Shown here: positions 25,315 to 32,779 of the stretch, one piece after another
Numbering within the stretch: position 1 is the stretch's first letter
Layout: every line of letters starts with the position of its first letter
Origin: Sphingomonas sp.
GTDB taxonomy: Bacteria; Pseudomonadota; Alphaproteobacteria; Sphingomonadales; Sphingomonadaceae
Length of the DNA stretch: 64,000 bases
Assembly (NCBI RefSeq): GCF_017304615.1
Contig: NZ_JAFKLZ010000002.1
Span: forward strand, 124,001 to 188,000
Direction of reading: 5' to 3'
Position numbers and translations under genes: made by a program
The notes under the pieces: generated by a model
The model's input: the letters and a program-made list of their open reading frames with translations, nothing else
What the model was told of the DNA's origin: nothing
Databases searched by the model: none

Positions 25315-26679
25315 ATGAGCGAGCAACGGCCAGTCACATGGCCCCAGGAACTCGAAGCATCGCTCCGGCGTGACTTGCCGGCGTTCGATTGGGACGGCCA
25401 GATCGGCCCGCTGACCGCCGAGATCGCACCGATCGTCGCGCCGCACTATCGCCGCATCTGCGAAATATTCTGGGACCATTATCTCGCGCACCCGGCGGCG
25501 GCGCCAGTCCGCGGCTATTACACCGCCGACCGGCTGGAAAAGGCGGTCGAAGCCAGCGTCGTCTATATGCGCGCCAAGTTCGAAAAGCCGCTGGGCCGCG
25601 ACTGGATGGAAATGGCCTGCGCCCATGCTCGCGATTCGGAACGCGCGGGCATGCCGCTGGCGGCGCAACTCGCTTCCCTCACCGCCTCCTACCAGGCGAC
25701 GGTGAACGTGGTCGCGACCGCCTGCTCCGGCGATACCGAACGACTGGCGCGATATGTCGACGTGATGCAGCGCGTATCGGCGGTCGAGGCGCATGTCCTC
25801 ACCAGCTATATTTCGCAACTGGTCGAGCATCGGTCGCGAAAGGCGCGATTGGCGAGGTCCGAGAAATTCCGCGAATCGATCGCCGGGTCGATCGCATCCG
25901 CCGCCGAACTGGGCACGCAGATTCGAGCGCAGGCCGGCCGCACGTCCGACTCCGCCAAGGGCATGATCGGCAAGACCTCGGAAGTCGCGGCGGCGGCCGA
26001 GCAGTCTGCGGTGGCGATGCGCGAGGCGGCGCAGACCGCGGCGGGGCTGATCCGCGCGATCGAGGATGCCCGCACCGAAGTCGAGGCCGCCGCCGAAATC
26101 GCCAACCGTGCCAGCTCGCAAGCGGGTCAGGCGGTCGGCATGTCGGAAGCGCTGAGCGATCACGCCAAGTCGATCGAATCGATCCTTGGCCTGATCCGCG
26201 ACATTGCCGGCCAGACCAACCTCCTCGCGCTCAACGCGACGATCGAAGCGGCTCGCGCAGGCGATGCGGGTCGCGGTTTCGCGGTGGTCGCGCAGGAAGT
26301 GAAATCGCTTGCCAACCAAACCGCACGCGCCACCGACGACATCGCTGCCAAGATAGCCGCGATCCAGTCCGCGACGCGTTCAACCGTCGACACCAACGCG
26401 TCGATCAAGGCCACCGTCGCCGAGGTCGAGGAGTCCGCCAACCGCATCCGTTTCGCGATGGAAGCGCAAGCGCAGACCGTCAGTTCGATCACCGCCGCGG
26501 TCGATGAAACTGCGCTCGCCGCCGATTCGATGGCGCACATCATCGCCACGATCCGCGAGGACACCGAAAACGTGGCGCGCGAAATGGGCGCGCTCGCCGA
26601 CAATGTCAGCGACGTCGACGACCGGCTCGGCGGGCTGAAGGGCGCCGCCGACGATTTCTCGGCGGGCGTGGCGGCCTGA
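25315..26679 (+). CDS. soluble methyl-accepting chemotaxis protein with globin-like sensor, copy 2
   Basis: 454 residues starting 22 bases after copy 1. The sensor (about 1-180; [22 protein letters not shown]) is diverged from copy 1, while residues from [20 protein letters not shown] to [12 protein letters not shown], more than 200 residues, are nearly identical. The heme-site region reads [14 protein letters not shown], with no His at the canonical spacing before G-M-P, though a His lies four residues earlier. Cytoplasmic, probably in mixed receptor arrays with copy 1. Confidence 0.88.
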   Translation: MSEQRPVTWPQELEASLRRDLPAFDWDGQIGPLTAEIAPIVAPHYRRICEIFWDHYLAHPAAAPVRGYYTADRLEKAVEASVVYMRAKFEKPLGRDWMEMACAHARDSERAGMPLAAQLASLTASYQATVNVVATACSGDTERLARYVDVMQRVSAVEAHVLTSYISQLVEHRSRKARLARSEKFRESIAGSIASAAELGTQIRAQAGRTSDSAKGMIGKTSEVAAAAEQSAVAMREAAQTAAGLIRAIEDARTEVEAAAEIANRASSQAGQAVGMSEALSDHAKSIESILGLIRDIAGQTNLLALNATIEAARAGDAGRGFAVVAQEVKSLANQTARATDDIAAKIAAIQSATRSTVDTNASIKATVAEVEESANRIRFAMEAQAQTVSSITAAVDETALAADSMAHIIATIREDTENVAREMGALADNVSDVDDRLGGLKGAADDFSAGVAA

Positions 26680-26704
26680 CCTTCGGCGCGCTATTGCAGC
26701 GCGC

Positions 26705-27403
26705 ATGACCAATATCCTCCTGACCGGCAGCAGCCGCGGGATCGGCGCGGCGATCGCGGCGGACCTGAACGCGACGCCCGACATCAGCTTCGTCGGCCAT
26801 GGCACCGCGAGCGGCATTCCCGCCGATTTCGCCGATCCCGCCGGGCCACATTCGCTCTGGGACGCGGCGCTCAAAAAGCTCGGCACCATCGACGTGCTGA
26901 TCAACAATGCCGGCGTGTTCGAGGCCAATCCGATCGACCTGGACGACGCCGCGTGGGTCGCCGGCTGGGAGCGGACAATGCGAATCAACCTGACCGCCAG
27001 CGCCGAACTGTGCCGCTTGGCGATCCGGCACTGGCAGGAGCGCGGGGTCGGGGGGCGGATCGTCAACGTCGCCAGCCGCGCCGCCTATCGTGGCGACAGC
27101 CCGGCGCATTGGCACTATGCCGCGTCGAAGGCGGGCATGGTCGCGATGACCAAGAGCATCGCGCGCGGCTATGCGGGCGGCGGCATTCTGGCGTTCGCGG
27201 TTTGCCCCGGCTTCACGATGACCGGGATGGCGGAAGATTATCTGGCAAGCCGCGGTGGCGACAAATTGCTCGCCGACATCCCGCTCGGCCGCGTTGCCGA
27301 TCCTGAGGAAGTGGCCAACGCGGTTACCTATCTCGCGCTGAATGCGCCGCCCTCGATGACCGGAGCAGTGATCGACGTGAACGGGGCGAGCTATGTCCGC
27401 TGA
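26705..27403 (+). CDS. SDR family NAD(P)-dependent oxidoreductase
   Basis: 232 residues. Nucleotide site TGSSRGIG (7-14), NNAG at 67-70, catalytic Ser near 124, Tyr138 and Lys142 in HYAASKAG. The end (PPSMTGAVIDVNGASYV) is the usual classical-SDR C-terminus. FabG-like 3-ketoacyl or alcohol reductase, substrate unknown. It overlaps prmA by 11 bases, indicating cotranscription. Confidence 0.93.
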   Translation: MTNILLTGSSRGIGAAIAADLNATPDISFVGHGTASGIPADFADPAGPHSLWDAALKKLGTIDVLINNAGVFEANPIDLDDAAWVAGWERTMRINLTASAELCRLAIRHWQERGVGGRIVNVASRAAYRGDSPAHWHYAASKAGMVAMTKSIARGYAGGGILAFAVCPGFTMTGMAEDYLASRGGDKLLADIPLGRVADPEEVANAVTYLALNAPPSMTGAVIDVNGASYVR

Positions 27404-28340
27404 CGACAAGATCGACAGCTGGAAGACCAGTTTCCCCTGCACCCGGGCCGAGGCGGAGGCGATCGATGCCGGCGACATAGCGATCGACGCGGTGCTGATG
27501 ACGACCGAGGAAGTCGAGGACGACCGCGAGCGTTGGCGGCTCGACGCCTATACCGAGATGGAGCCGGACGCGGCGATGATCGCGGCGCTGCGCACGCTGG
27601 TGCCGAGCGCGGCGGCGGTCGAACCCGTCATCGAGGCATTGTCGCCCGAGGATTGGGTGACGATGAGCCAGGAAGGGCTCGAGCCGATCGCCGAGGGGCG
27701 CTTCGTCGTCCATACCAGCGCACATCCGGTCGCCGTCCCGCCCGGCGGCCGCGCGTTCCTGATCGACGCGGGCCGCGCGTTCGGGACCGGACACCATGCA
27801 ACGACGTCGGGTTGCCTCAAGGCGCTCGATGCGATGGCAGACCACGGCTTCGAGAATGTCATCGATATCGGCACGGGCACCGGACTGCTCGCTTTCGCCG
27901 CGCGGCACCTCTGGCCTCGGGCGACCATCACCGCGACCGACATCGATCCAGCCGCGATCGACGTGACGCGGGAGAATGCGGCGGCGAACGACGTGGCCGC
28001 GATCGACCTGATCGTCGCCGACGGCGCGCTCGACGATACGATTACCGCCAAGGCGCCCTATGACCTCGTCATCGCCAACGTCCTCGCGGGGCCACTCGTG
28101 TCGATGGCGCCCGAACTCGCCGCGATCGCGGCACCGCACGCGACGATCCTGCTCGCGGGGCTGCTCGAGACGCAGCGCGCGCAGGTGGTCGAGGCTTATA
28201 CCGCGTGCGGCTGTGCGCTGACCGTCGCCGACGTGCGTGGCGACTGGACGATCCTGACGCTGACCGCGGGCGCGGAGCGCTACGTCCCGACCAGGCCGAT
28301 CGATCCCAAGGGCCGCGACGGCTGGGCGCTGGACATCTAG
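27393..28340 (+). CDS. prmA: ribosomal protein L11 methyltransferase
   Basis: 315 residues. Characteristic PrmA elements: N-terminal ferredoxin-like domain, DAGRAFGTGHHATTSGCLKAL, SAM-binding IDIGTGTGLLA and NVLAGPLVSMAPEL (the NxLxxP-like active-site motif). It methylates L11 on several amino groups. Ends 4 bases past the convergent phhA stop. Confidence 0.96.
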   Translation: MSADDKIDSWKTSFPCTRAEAEAIDAGDIAIDAVLMTTEEVEDDRERWRLDAYTEMEPDAAMIAALRTLVPSAAAVEPVIEALSPEDWVTMSQEGLEPIAEGRFVVHTSAHPVAVPPGGRAFLIDAGRAFGTGHHATTSGCLKALDAMADHGFENVIDIGTGTGLLAFAARHLWPRATITATDIDPAAIDVTRENAAANDVAAIDLIVADGALDDTITAKAPYDLVIANVLAGPLVSMAPELAAIAAPHATILLAGLLETQRAQVVEAYTACGCALTVADVRGDWTILTLTAGAERYVPTRPIDPKGRDGWALDI

Positions 28341-29212
28341 GCTTTCGAGCGCGCGTAATCCTGCGTTCCAAGCGTCATCACGTCATCGCCCGGCACGATT
28401 GCCGCGACGGGGATGTCGGGCTGCGCCTTCAACGCTGCGTAGAGCGGGGCGAAATCGGTCTCGACAGTCGCGCGGAGGAGTTCGTCGAAGCTTGGGATGA
28501 CGAAGTAATTCTGCTGGAAATCGTCGATCCGGTATTCGGTGCGCATCACCCGCGCCATGTCGAAGCCGATCCGGTTGGGGCTGGGGTCGTCGAGCGCGAA
28601 CTGGCTTTCCGCGTAGCTCGACACGATGCCCGATCCGTAGATGCGCAACCCCTCCGGCTCCGCGATCAGGCCGAATTCGACCGTGTACCAATAGAGCCGG
28701 CCGAGATATTTGAGCGCGTCGTGCTCCATCGCGCGCAGCCCGCCTTTGCCGTACGCCTCCAGGTAATTGGCGAACACCGGGTCGGCGAGCATCGGGACGT
28801 GGCCGAACACGTCGTGGAACACGTCGGGTTCCTGGAGGTAGTCGAGCTGGTCGGGACGGCGGATGAAATTGCCCGCGACGAAGCGGCGATTGGCCATGTG
28901 ATCGAAGAACACGTCGTCGGGGACGAGACCCGGGACGGCGACGACCTGCCATCCGGTCAGCGCCATCAAGCGGTCGGACAGTTCCGCGAAGTCGGGGATG
29001 CCGGGCTTGGACAGCTTGAGCACGTCGAGCCCGCGCAGATACGCTTCCGACGCGCGGCCGGGGAGCAATTTCGCCTGTCGCGCAAACAGCTTGTCCCAGG
29101 TGGCATGTTCTTCGGGCGTGTAGTGCGACCAGTCCTGCGGGATCGTCCAGTCGGCCGAGGCGCCGGGCGGCGGGGAATCGAGGACATGCGTTTCGGTTGC
29201 CATTGAAACCAT
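28337..29212 (-). CDS. phhA: phenylalanine 4-monooxygenase
   Basis: 291 residues. The aromatic amino acid hydroxylase iron site is complete: His133 and His138 in VFHDVFGHVP and Glu179 in YWYTVEFGL; pterin-binding GLVPDDVFF and substrate residues present. It makes tyrosine from phenylalanine with tetrahydropterin and O2. An ATG three codons in (29203) is an equally possible start; neither has a clear ribosome site. Divergent from the DUF2459 gene. No pterin dehydratase (phhB) is adjacent. Confidence 0.96.
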   Translation of the reverse strand: MVSMATETHVLDSPPPGASADWTIPQDWSHYTPEEHATWDKLFARQAKLLPGRASEAYLRGLDVLKLSKPGIPDFAELSDRLMALTGWQVVAVPGLVPDDVFFDHMANRRFVAGNFIRRPDQLDYLQEPDVFHDVFGHVPMLADPVFANYLEAYGKGGLRAMEHDALKYLGRLYWYTVEFGLIAEPEGLRIYGSGIVSSYAESQFALDDPSPNRIGFDMARVMRTEYRIDDFQQNYFVIPSFDELLRATVETDFAPLYAALKAQPDIPVAAIVPGDDVMTLGTQDYARSKA

Positions 29213-29229
29213 CTATCACGGCCGTTGCG

Positions 29230-29898
29230 ATGAACGAAATCTTCCGATGGATGGCACGATCGGCCCGCCGCGCCGGTATCGCCTTGCTTCTGCTGGTCGG
29301 CATCTACGCCACCGCGGGGATGATCGGCGGCAGCATTCCGGCCAACGCGTCATGGGTCCAGCCGACCGGGGGCGTGCGCATCTTCGTCGAGGATAACGGC
29401 ATCCATACCGGGATCGTCATGCCGGTGTCGGCGGCGGGGGTGGAATGGCGCGGGGTCTTTCCGGCGAGCGATCTGGCCGACCCACGCTACGCGGGTTTCG
29501 ACCATATCGCGGTCGGCTGGGGCGACCGCGCTTTCTATGTCGAGACGCCGACCTGGCGAGACCTCAGCCTCGTTACGGTGATGCGGGCAGCGGTCGGCAG
29601 CAGCCGCACCGTGCTGCACGTCGAGCATGTTCCCGCGCCGTCGGTAGGCCTTGGCGTGCGGGAGATCGTGCTGACACCGGAGCAATATCGGCGCCTCGCG
29701 GCATTCGTTCGGGATACGATCGGCCCCGGGGGCAAGGTAGCGAGCGGATACGGGCCCGACGACGCGTTCTACGATGCGCGCGGCACCTATAGCGCCATCG
29801 TGACCTGCAACGAATGGACCGGCCGCGCGCTGCGCCATGCCGGCGTGCGGGTCGGCGCGTGGACGCCGTTTCCCGTCACGGTGATGGGCTGGTTCTGA
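29230..29898 (+). CDS. DUF2459 / TIGR02117 family membrane-anchored protein
   Basis: 222 residues with an N-terminal transmembrane or signal segment (AGIALLLLVGIYATAGMIGG). Conserved family blocks: VEDNGIHTGIVMP, HIAVGWGDRAFYVETPTWRDL, YSAIVTCNEWTGRAL. The His in the first and Cys in the last suggest a papain-like (NlpC/P60-related) fold, an inference from motif spacing. Periplasmic. ATG at 29230 preferred over in-frame TTGs upstream. Confidence 0.85.
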   Translation: MNEIFRWMARSARRAGIALLLLVGIYATAGMIGGSIPANASWVQPTGGVRIFVEDNGIHTGIVMPVSAAGVEWRGVFPASDLADPRYAGFDHIAVGWGDRAFYVETPTWRDLSLVTVMRAAVGSSRTVLHVEHVPAPSVGLGVREIVLTPEQYRRLAAFVRDTIGPGGKVASGYGPDDAFYDARGTYSAIVTCNEWTGRALRHAGVRVGAWTPFPVTVMGWF

Positions 29899-29916
29899 CG
29901 CTTCGAAATCTCGAAA

Positions 29917-29935
29917 TCGTCCCACCATGGGACGA
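29917..29935 (+). terminator. hairpin, probable terminator of the DUF2459 gene
   Basis: Perfect 8-bp stem TCGTCCCA/TGGGACGA with CCA loop 19 bases after the stop codon; a TCTTTTG run follows only 9 bases later, so termination is plausible rather than certain. Confidence 0.45.
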
Positions 29936-29978
29936 TCGGGACGTCTTTTGATTTGCTCGCGCGCGGACAGGGATTAGG

Positions 29979-29993
29979 TTAACAGAAGGTTAA
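29979..29993. promoter_or_regulatory. putative CtrA-binding site
   Basis: TTAA, 7 bases, TTAA on the plus strand; on the minus strand it reads TTAA-CCTTCTG-TTAAC, an exact match to the alphaproteobacterial CtrA consensus TTAA-N7-TTAAC. It lies 62 bases upstream of the PEP-CTERM protein start. Confidence 0.45.
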
Positions 29994-30054
29994 TGGATGG
30001 GGAATGCGAGACCGGGCGACCCCGGATCGCAACGTTTCGAATGGGGGATATTTG

Positions 30055-30468
30055 ATGAAGCACCTTCTGGCCGCGGCGACGTTCACCGCCCTGCTCGCGG
30101 CAGCACCGGCGAGCGCGCAGGTCGCTTATGGCATGGTGCCCGGCGAAACCGCGACAGTCACCGGATTCTCCACCGGCGGCAACTGGCGCGACGCCGTGGT
30201 GATCTACGCGGGCAGCAATACGGGTTCGACCGTGCTCGACAATGCAATCGCACCGCTTACCACCGATGCCGGCGCGGCAACGCCGGCCGGTGTGTCGTTC
30301 GATCTGGGCGCAGGCAGCAGCAATGCCGGCTTGACCGGTTTCAGCGGTGGCTCCGACGCTGTCGTGCCCGTGCCGGAACCGGCGACCTGGGCGATGATGC
30401 TGGTCGGGTTCGGCGCGGTCGGGGGCATGCTGCGCAGCCGCCGCAAGGCGACGATCCGCTACGCCTGA
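30055..30468 (+). CDS. PEPxxWA-CTERM sorting domain protein
   Basis: 137 residues: signal peptide (MKHLLAAATFTALLAAAPASA), a short Gly/Ser/Thr/Ala-rich passenger of about 85 residues, then VPEPATWAMMLVGFGAVGG with a basic end (LRSRRK). This C-terminal signal directs proteins to an exosortase in organisms making exopolysaccharide. The passenger is very short. Followed by a strong terminator and preceded by a possible CtrA site. Confidence 0.92.
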   Translation: MKHLLAAATFTALLAAAPASAQVAYGMVPGETATVTGFSTGGNWRDAVVIYAGSNTGSTVLDNAIAPLTTDAGAATPAGVSFDLGAGSSNAGLTGFSGGSDAVVPVPEPATWAMMLVGFGAVGGMLRSRRKATIRYA

Positions 30469-30489
30469 CCGGCCTGCAGGGTTACGACG

Positions 30490-30526
30490 AAGGGCGCTGC
30501 TCGAGAGAGCGGCGCCCTTTTCATTT
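30490..30526 (+). terminator. rho-independent terminator
   Basis: AAGGGCGCTGCTC and GCGGCGCCCTTTT form an imperfect long stem around GAGAGA, followed by CATTT. Ends the PEP-CTERM gene. Confidence 0.85.
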
Positions 30527-30552
30527 GGACGCGACGGAGCGAGAATGCGCGC

Positions 30553-31260
30553 ATGACCGCGCATGACCCGATCCTCGGCCCGCCGTCGAAAGCGCAATGG
30601 GCCGCCGAATTCCCCCGCATGCTCGGCACGATCGCGAGCATCCCCGGCGCATGGCCCGACCTAATGAAGGCGCCGCCGGGCGACGGACGCCCGATCATGC
30701 TGCTCCCCGGCCTGGTCAATTCGGACTGGTCGACCATGGTGATGAAGCGCTACCTCACCGCGCTCGGCTATCGCGTCGAGGGGTGGAAGCTGGGGCGCAA
30801 CACGGGCGCGCGGGCAATCGGCGGCGAGGGCGAAAAACTGCTCGCGCGGTTGCGGCAATATCACGACGATGCGGGCGAGCCGGTGACGTTGATCGGCGTC
30901 AGCCTGGGCGGGATCATCGCGCGGTTCGCGGCGCATCGCGAGCCGGCGCTGGTGCGCGAAGTCATCACCGTCAGTTCACCCTTCGCCGGCGATCCGCGCG
31001 CGACCAATGTCTGGCGCGCGTTCGAATGGCTGTCCGGCGAGAAGATCGACAGTCCCGACGTGATGGCGCGACGCGCGGAGATCGCCGCCCCGCTGCCCGT
31101 TCCAACCGCCGCGATCTGGAGCGCGAGCGATGGGCTGGTCAACGGCGCCATCTGTCATGACGACCATGCCCGATCGATCGAAATCGTCAGTAGCCATATG
31201 GGCGTCCAGATGCACCCCGCCACACTGCGCGCGATTGCCGAGGTGCTGGGCGGGAACTAG
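30553..31260 (+). CDS. alpha/beta hydrolase
   Basis: 235 residues. Core motifs: oxyanion region PIMLLPGLVNSDW, nucleophile elbow LIGVSLGGIIARF, catalytic Asp candidate in WSASDGLVNG, His in SSHMGVQMHPATLRAI. The MLLPG and GxSxGG pattern resembles lipase/acetyltransferase-like cytoplasmic hydrolases. Substrate unknown. Convergent and 4 bases overlapping with the lipoprotein gene. Confidence 0.85.
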   Translation: MTAHDPILGPPSKAQWAAEFPRMLGTIASIPGAWPDLMKAPPGDGRPIMLLPGLVNSDWSTMVMKRYLTALGYRVEGWKLGRNTGARAIGGEGEKLLARLRQYHDDAGEPVTLIGVSLGGIIARFAAHREPALVREVITVSSPFAGDPRATNVWRAFEWLSGEKIDSPDVMARRAEIAAPLPVPTAAIWSASDGLVNGAICHDDHARSIEIVSSHMGVQMHPATLRAIAEVLGGN

Positions 31261-31541
31261 CGGTTTCGCCGCGCCTCGTCGGCACGATAGCCGTCATACG
31301 GCCCGCAATTATCCGGGTCCTTCCGGCAGGACTTTTCCCAGGCACGGCGCTCGCGGCCTTCGCGTTCCTCGGCCTTGCGCATCTTCTTCCCATAATTGCG
31401 GTCGGCCTCGGACTGGCTGGTCGTGGTCCAGTCGACCGCCTTGCCGGCGACCTTGACGGGCGCGGTGACGACCGAGCCGACGGTCGAGAGGCACCCGCCG
31501 GTCAAAAGCGGCAACAGCGCGACAAGGGCGAACTTACGCAT
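31257..31541 (-). CDS. small lipoprotein
   Basis: 94 residues with a lipobox LLTGGC (Cys17), so the mature protein is lipid-anchored. The mature part is rich in Arg, Lys and Glu (MRKAEEREGRERRAWEKSC) and has two further cysteines (KSCRKDPDNCGPYDG) that could pair. No family recognised. Stop codons of this gene and the hydrolase interlock. Confidence 0.8.
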   Translation of the reverse strand: MRKFALVALLPLLTGGCLSTVGSVVTAPVKVAGKAVDWTTTSQSEADRNYGKKMRKAEEREGRERRAWEKSCRKDPDNCGPYDGYRADEARRNR

Positions 31542-31552
31542 ACAGGTCCGAT

Positions 31553-32623
31553 CTATTTCCGGGCGCGGAAAGCCTCCCGCGCAGTCGCGCCAATTAGCGG
31601 AAAATCGGTGAAAAATCCATCTATGCCCGCCGCAAGCTGGCGTCGGATCGCCGTTTCGACATCGCCATGCGCCTTTGGATCGTCGCCGCGCTTGAGGCTG
31701 GCGGGGAGGAAGAAATTCTCCGCGCGGAAGGTCCAGACATGGACTCGCAACGCCGCGGCGTGCGCATCGGCGACGAGGGTGGTCGGCGTTCCCTCGCCCT
31801 TGTCGACCATGTCCTTGTTCGGCCCGATCCCCCAGGCATAGGCGGCGACCGCCTTAAGTCCCTCGGGCGTGATCATCGCTGCATAGCTCGGCGTCGCATT
31901 GTCGGCGGGGCCGCCGGCGCTGTCCATCAGCTGAATCAGGCGAATCTTCGTGAGCGTGTGCAGCAGCTTGAGGTTGTCGACCTCGAAGCTCTGGATGAAC
32001 ACCGGCGCGTCGGCCGAATCCCAACCCGCCGCCTTCAGCTCGGCGACGAGGTGCTTCTCCATCGGCAGGCCGATCGAGGCGAAGTAGCTCGGGTGCTTCG
32101 TCTCGGGATAGATGCCGATCGTGCGGCCCAGCTCCTTCGACCGTTTTTTCGCCAGCGCGATCACCTCCGCGAGCGTCGGGATCGTATAGAGGCCGTCATA
32201 TTTCGCATTGCCTGGGCGAAGCTGCGGCAAGCGCTCCTTCGCGCGCAGCGTCTTCAGCTCGGCGAGCGTGAAGTCCTCCGTGAACCAGCCCGTATGCGCG
32301 ACACCGTCGATCGTCTTGGTCGTCTTGCGCGCGGCAAACTCGGGATGGTCGGCGACGTCGGTCGTCCCGCTGATGTCGTTCTCGTGCCGCGCGACGAAGA
32401 CATTGTCCCTGGTCAGCACCAGATCGGGCTCGATGAAGTCCGCGCCTTCGTCGATCGCGAATTCGTAGCTGGCGAGCGTGTGTTCGGGACGCTCGCCCGA
32501 TGCGCCGCGATGGCCGATGACGATGGGCGGGGAAAGCGAGGGCATCCGCCTATCCTGCCCCGCCGATGCCCCCGACGCCAGCGCGATCAAGACGAGGGCA
32601 GCGACGAGCTTAGGCAATTTCAT
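31553..32623 (-). CDS. glpQ: periplasmic glycerophosphodiester phosphodiesterase
   Basis: 356 residues with signal peptide (KLVAALVLIALASGASA) and GGGGAGAG upstream of ATG 32623. GDPD catalytic and metal residues: GHRGASGERPEHT, EGADFIEPDLVLT and FVARHENDISGTT. Length and the long insert match periplasmic GlpQ rather than cytosolic UgpQ. It releases glycerol-3-phosphate from deacylated phospholipids. No glycerol-phosphate transporter gene nearby. Confidence 0.92.
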   Translation of the reverse strand: MKLPKLVAALVLIALASGASAGQDRRMPSLSPPIVIGHRGASGERPEHTLASYEFAIDEGADFIEPDLVLTRDNVFVARHENDISGTTDVADHPEFAARKTTKTIDGVAHTGWFTEDFTLAELKTLRAKERLPQLRPGNAKYDGLYTIPTLAEVIALAKKRSKELGRTIGIYPETKHPSYFASIGLPMEKHLVAELKAAGWDSADAPVFIQSFEVDNLKLLHTLTKIRLIQLMDSAGGPADNATPSYAAMITPEGLKAVAAYAWGIGPNKDMVDKGEGTPTTLVADAHAAALRVHVWTFRAENFFLPASLKRGDDPKAHGDVETAIRRQLAAGIDGFFTDFPLIGATAREAFRARK

Positions 32624-32698
32624 GAAGGCTCTCCCCGACAACGACCGAGCGCTAGTCGTGCATTGTGACGAGGCTGCGACCACTCCGCTTACGCCGCC

Positions 32699-32770
32699 TT
32701 TGCGAGCGAAGCGAAGCAATCCATTGCAACCTTGATGGATTGCCGCGTCGCCTTCGGCTCCTCGCAATGT
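32699..32770. repeat. inverted dispersed repeat (GCAATCCA type)
   Basis: Left part TTGCGAGCGAAGCGAAGCAA then TCCA, right part TGGATTGCCGCG then TCGGCTCCTCGCAATG; imperfect reverse complements around TTGCAACCTTGA. A repeat type common between genes in this group of bacteria. It lies in the gap between pccA's stop and glpQ's start. Confidence 0.75.
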
Positions 32771-32779
32771 CGAAGAAAG

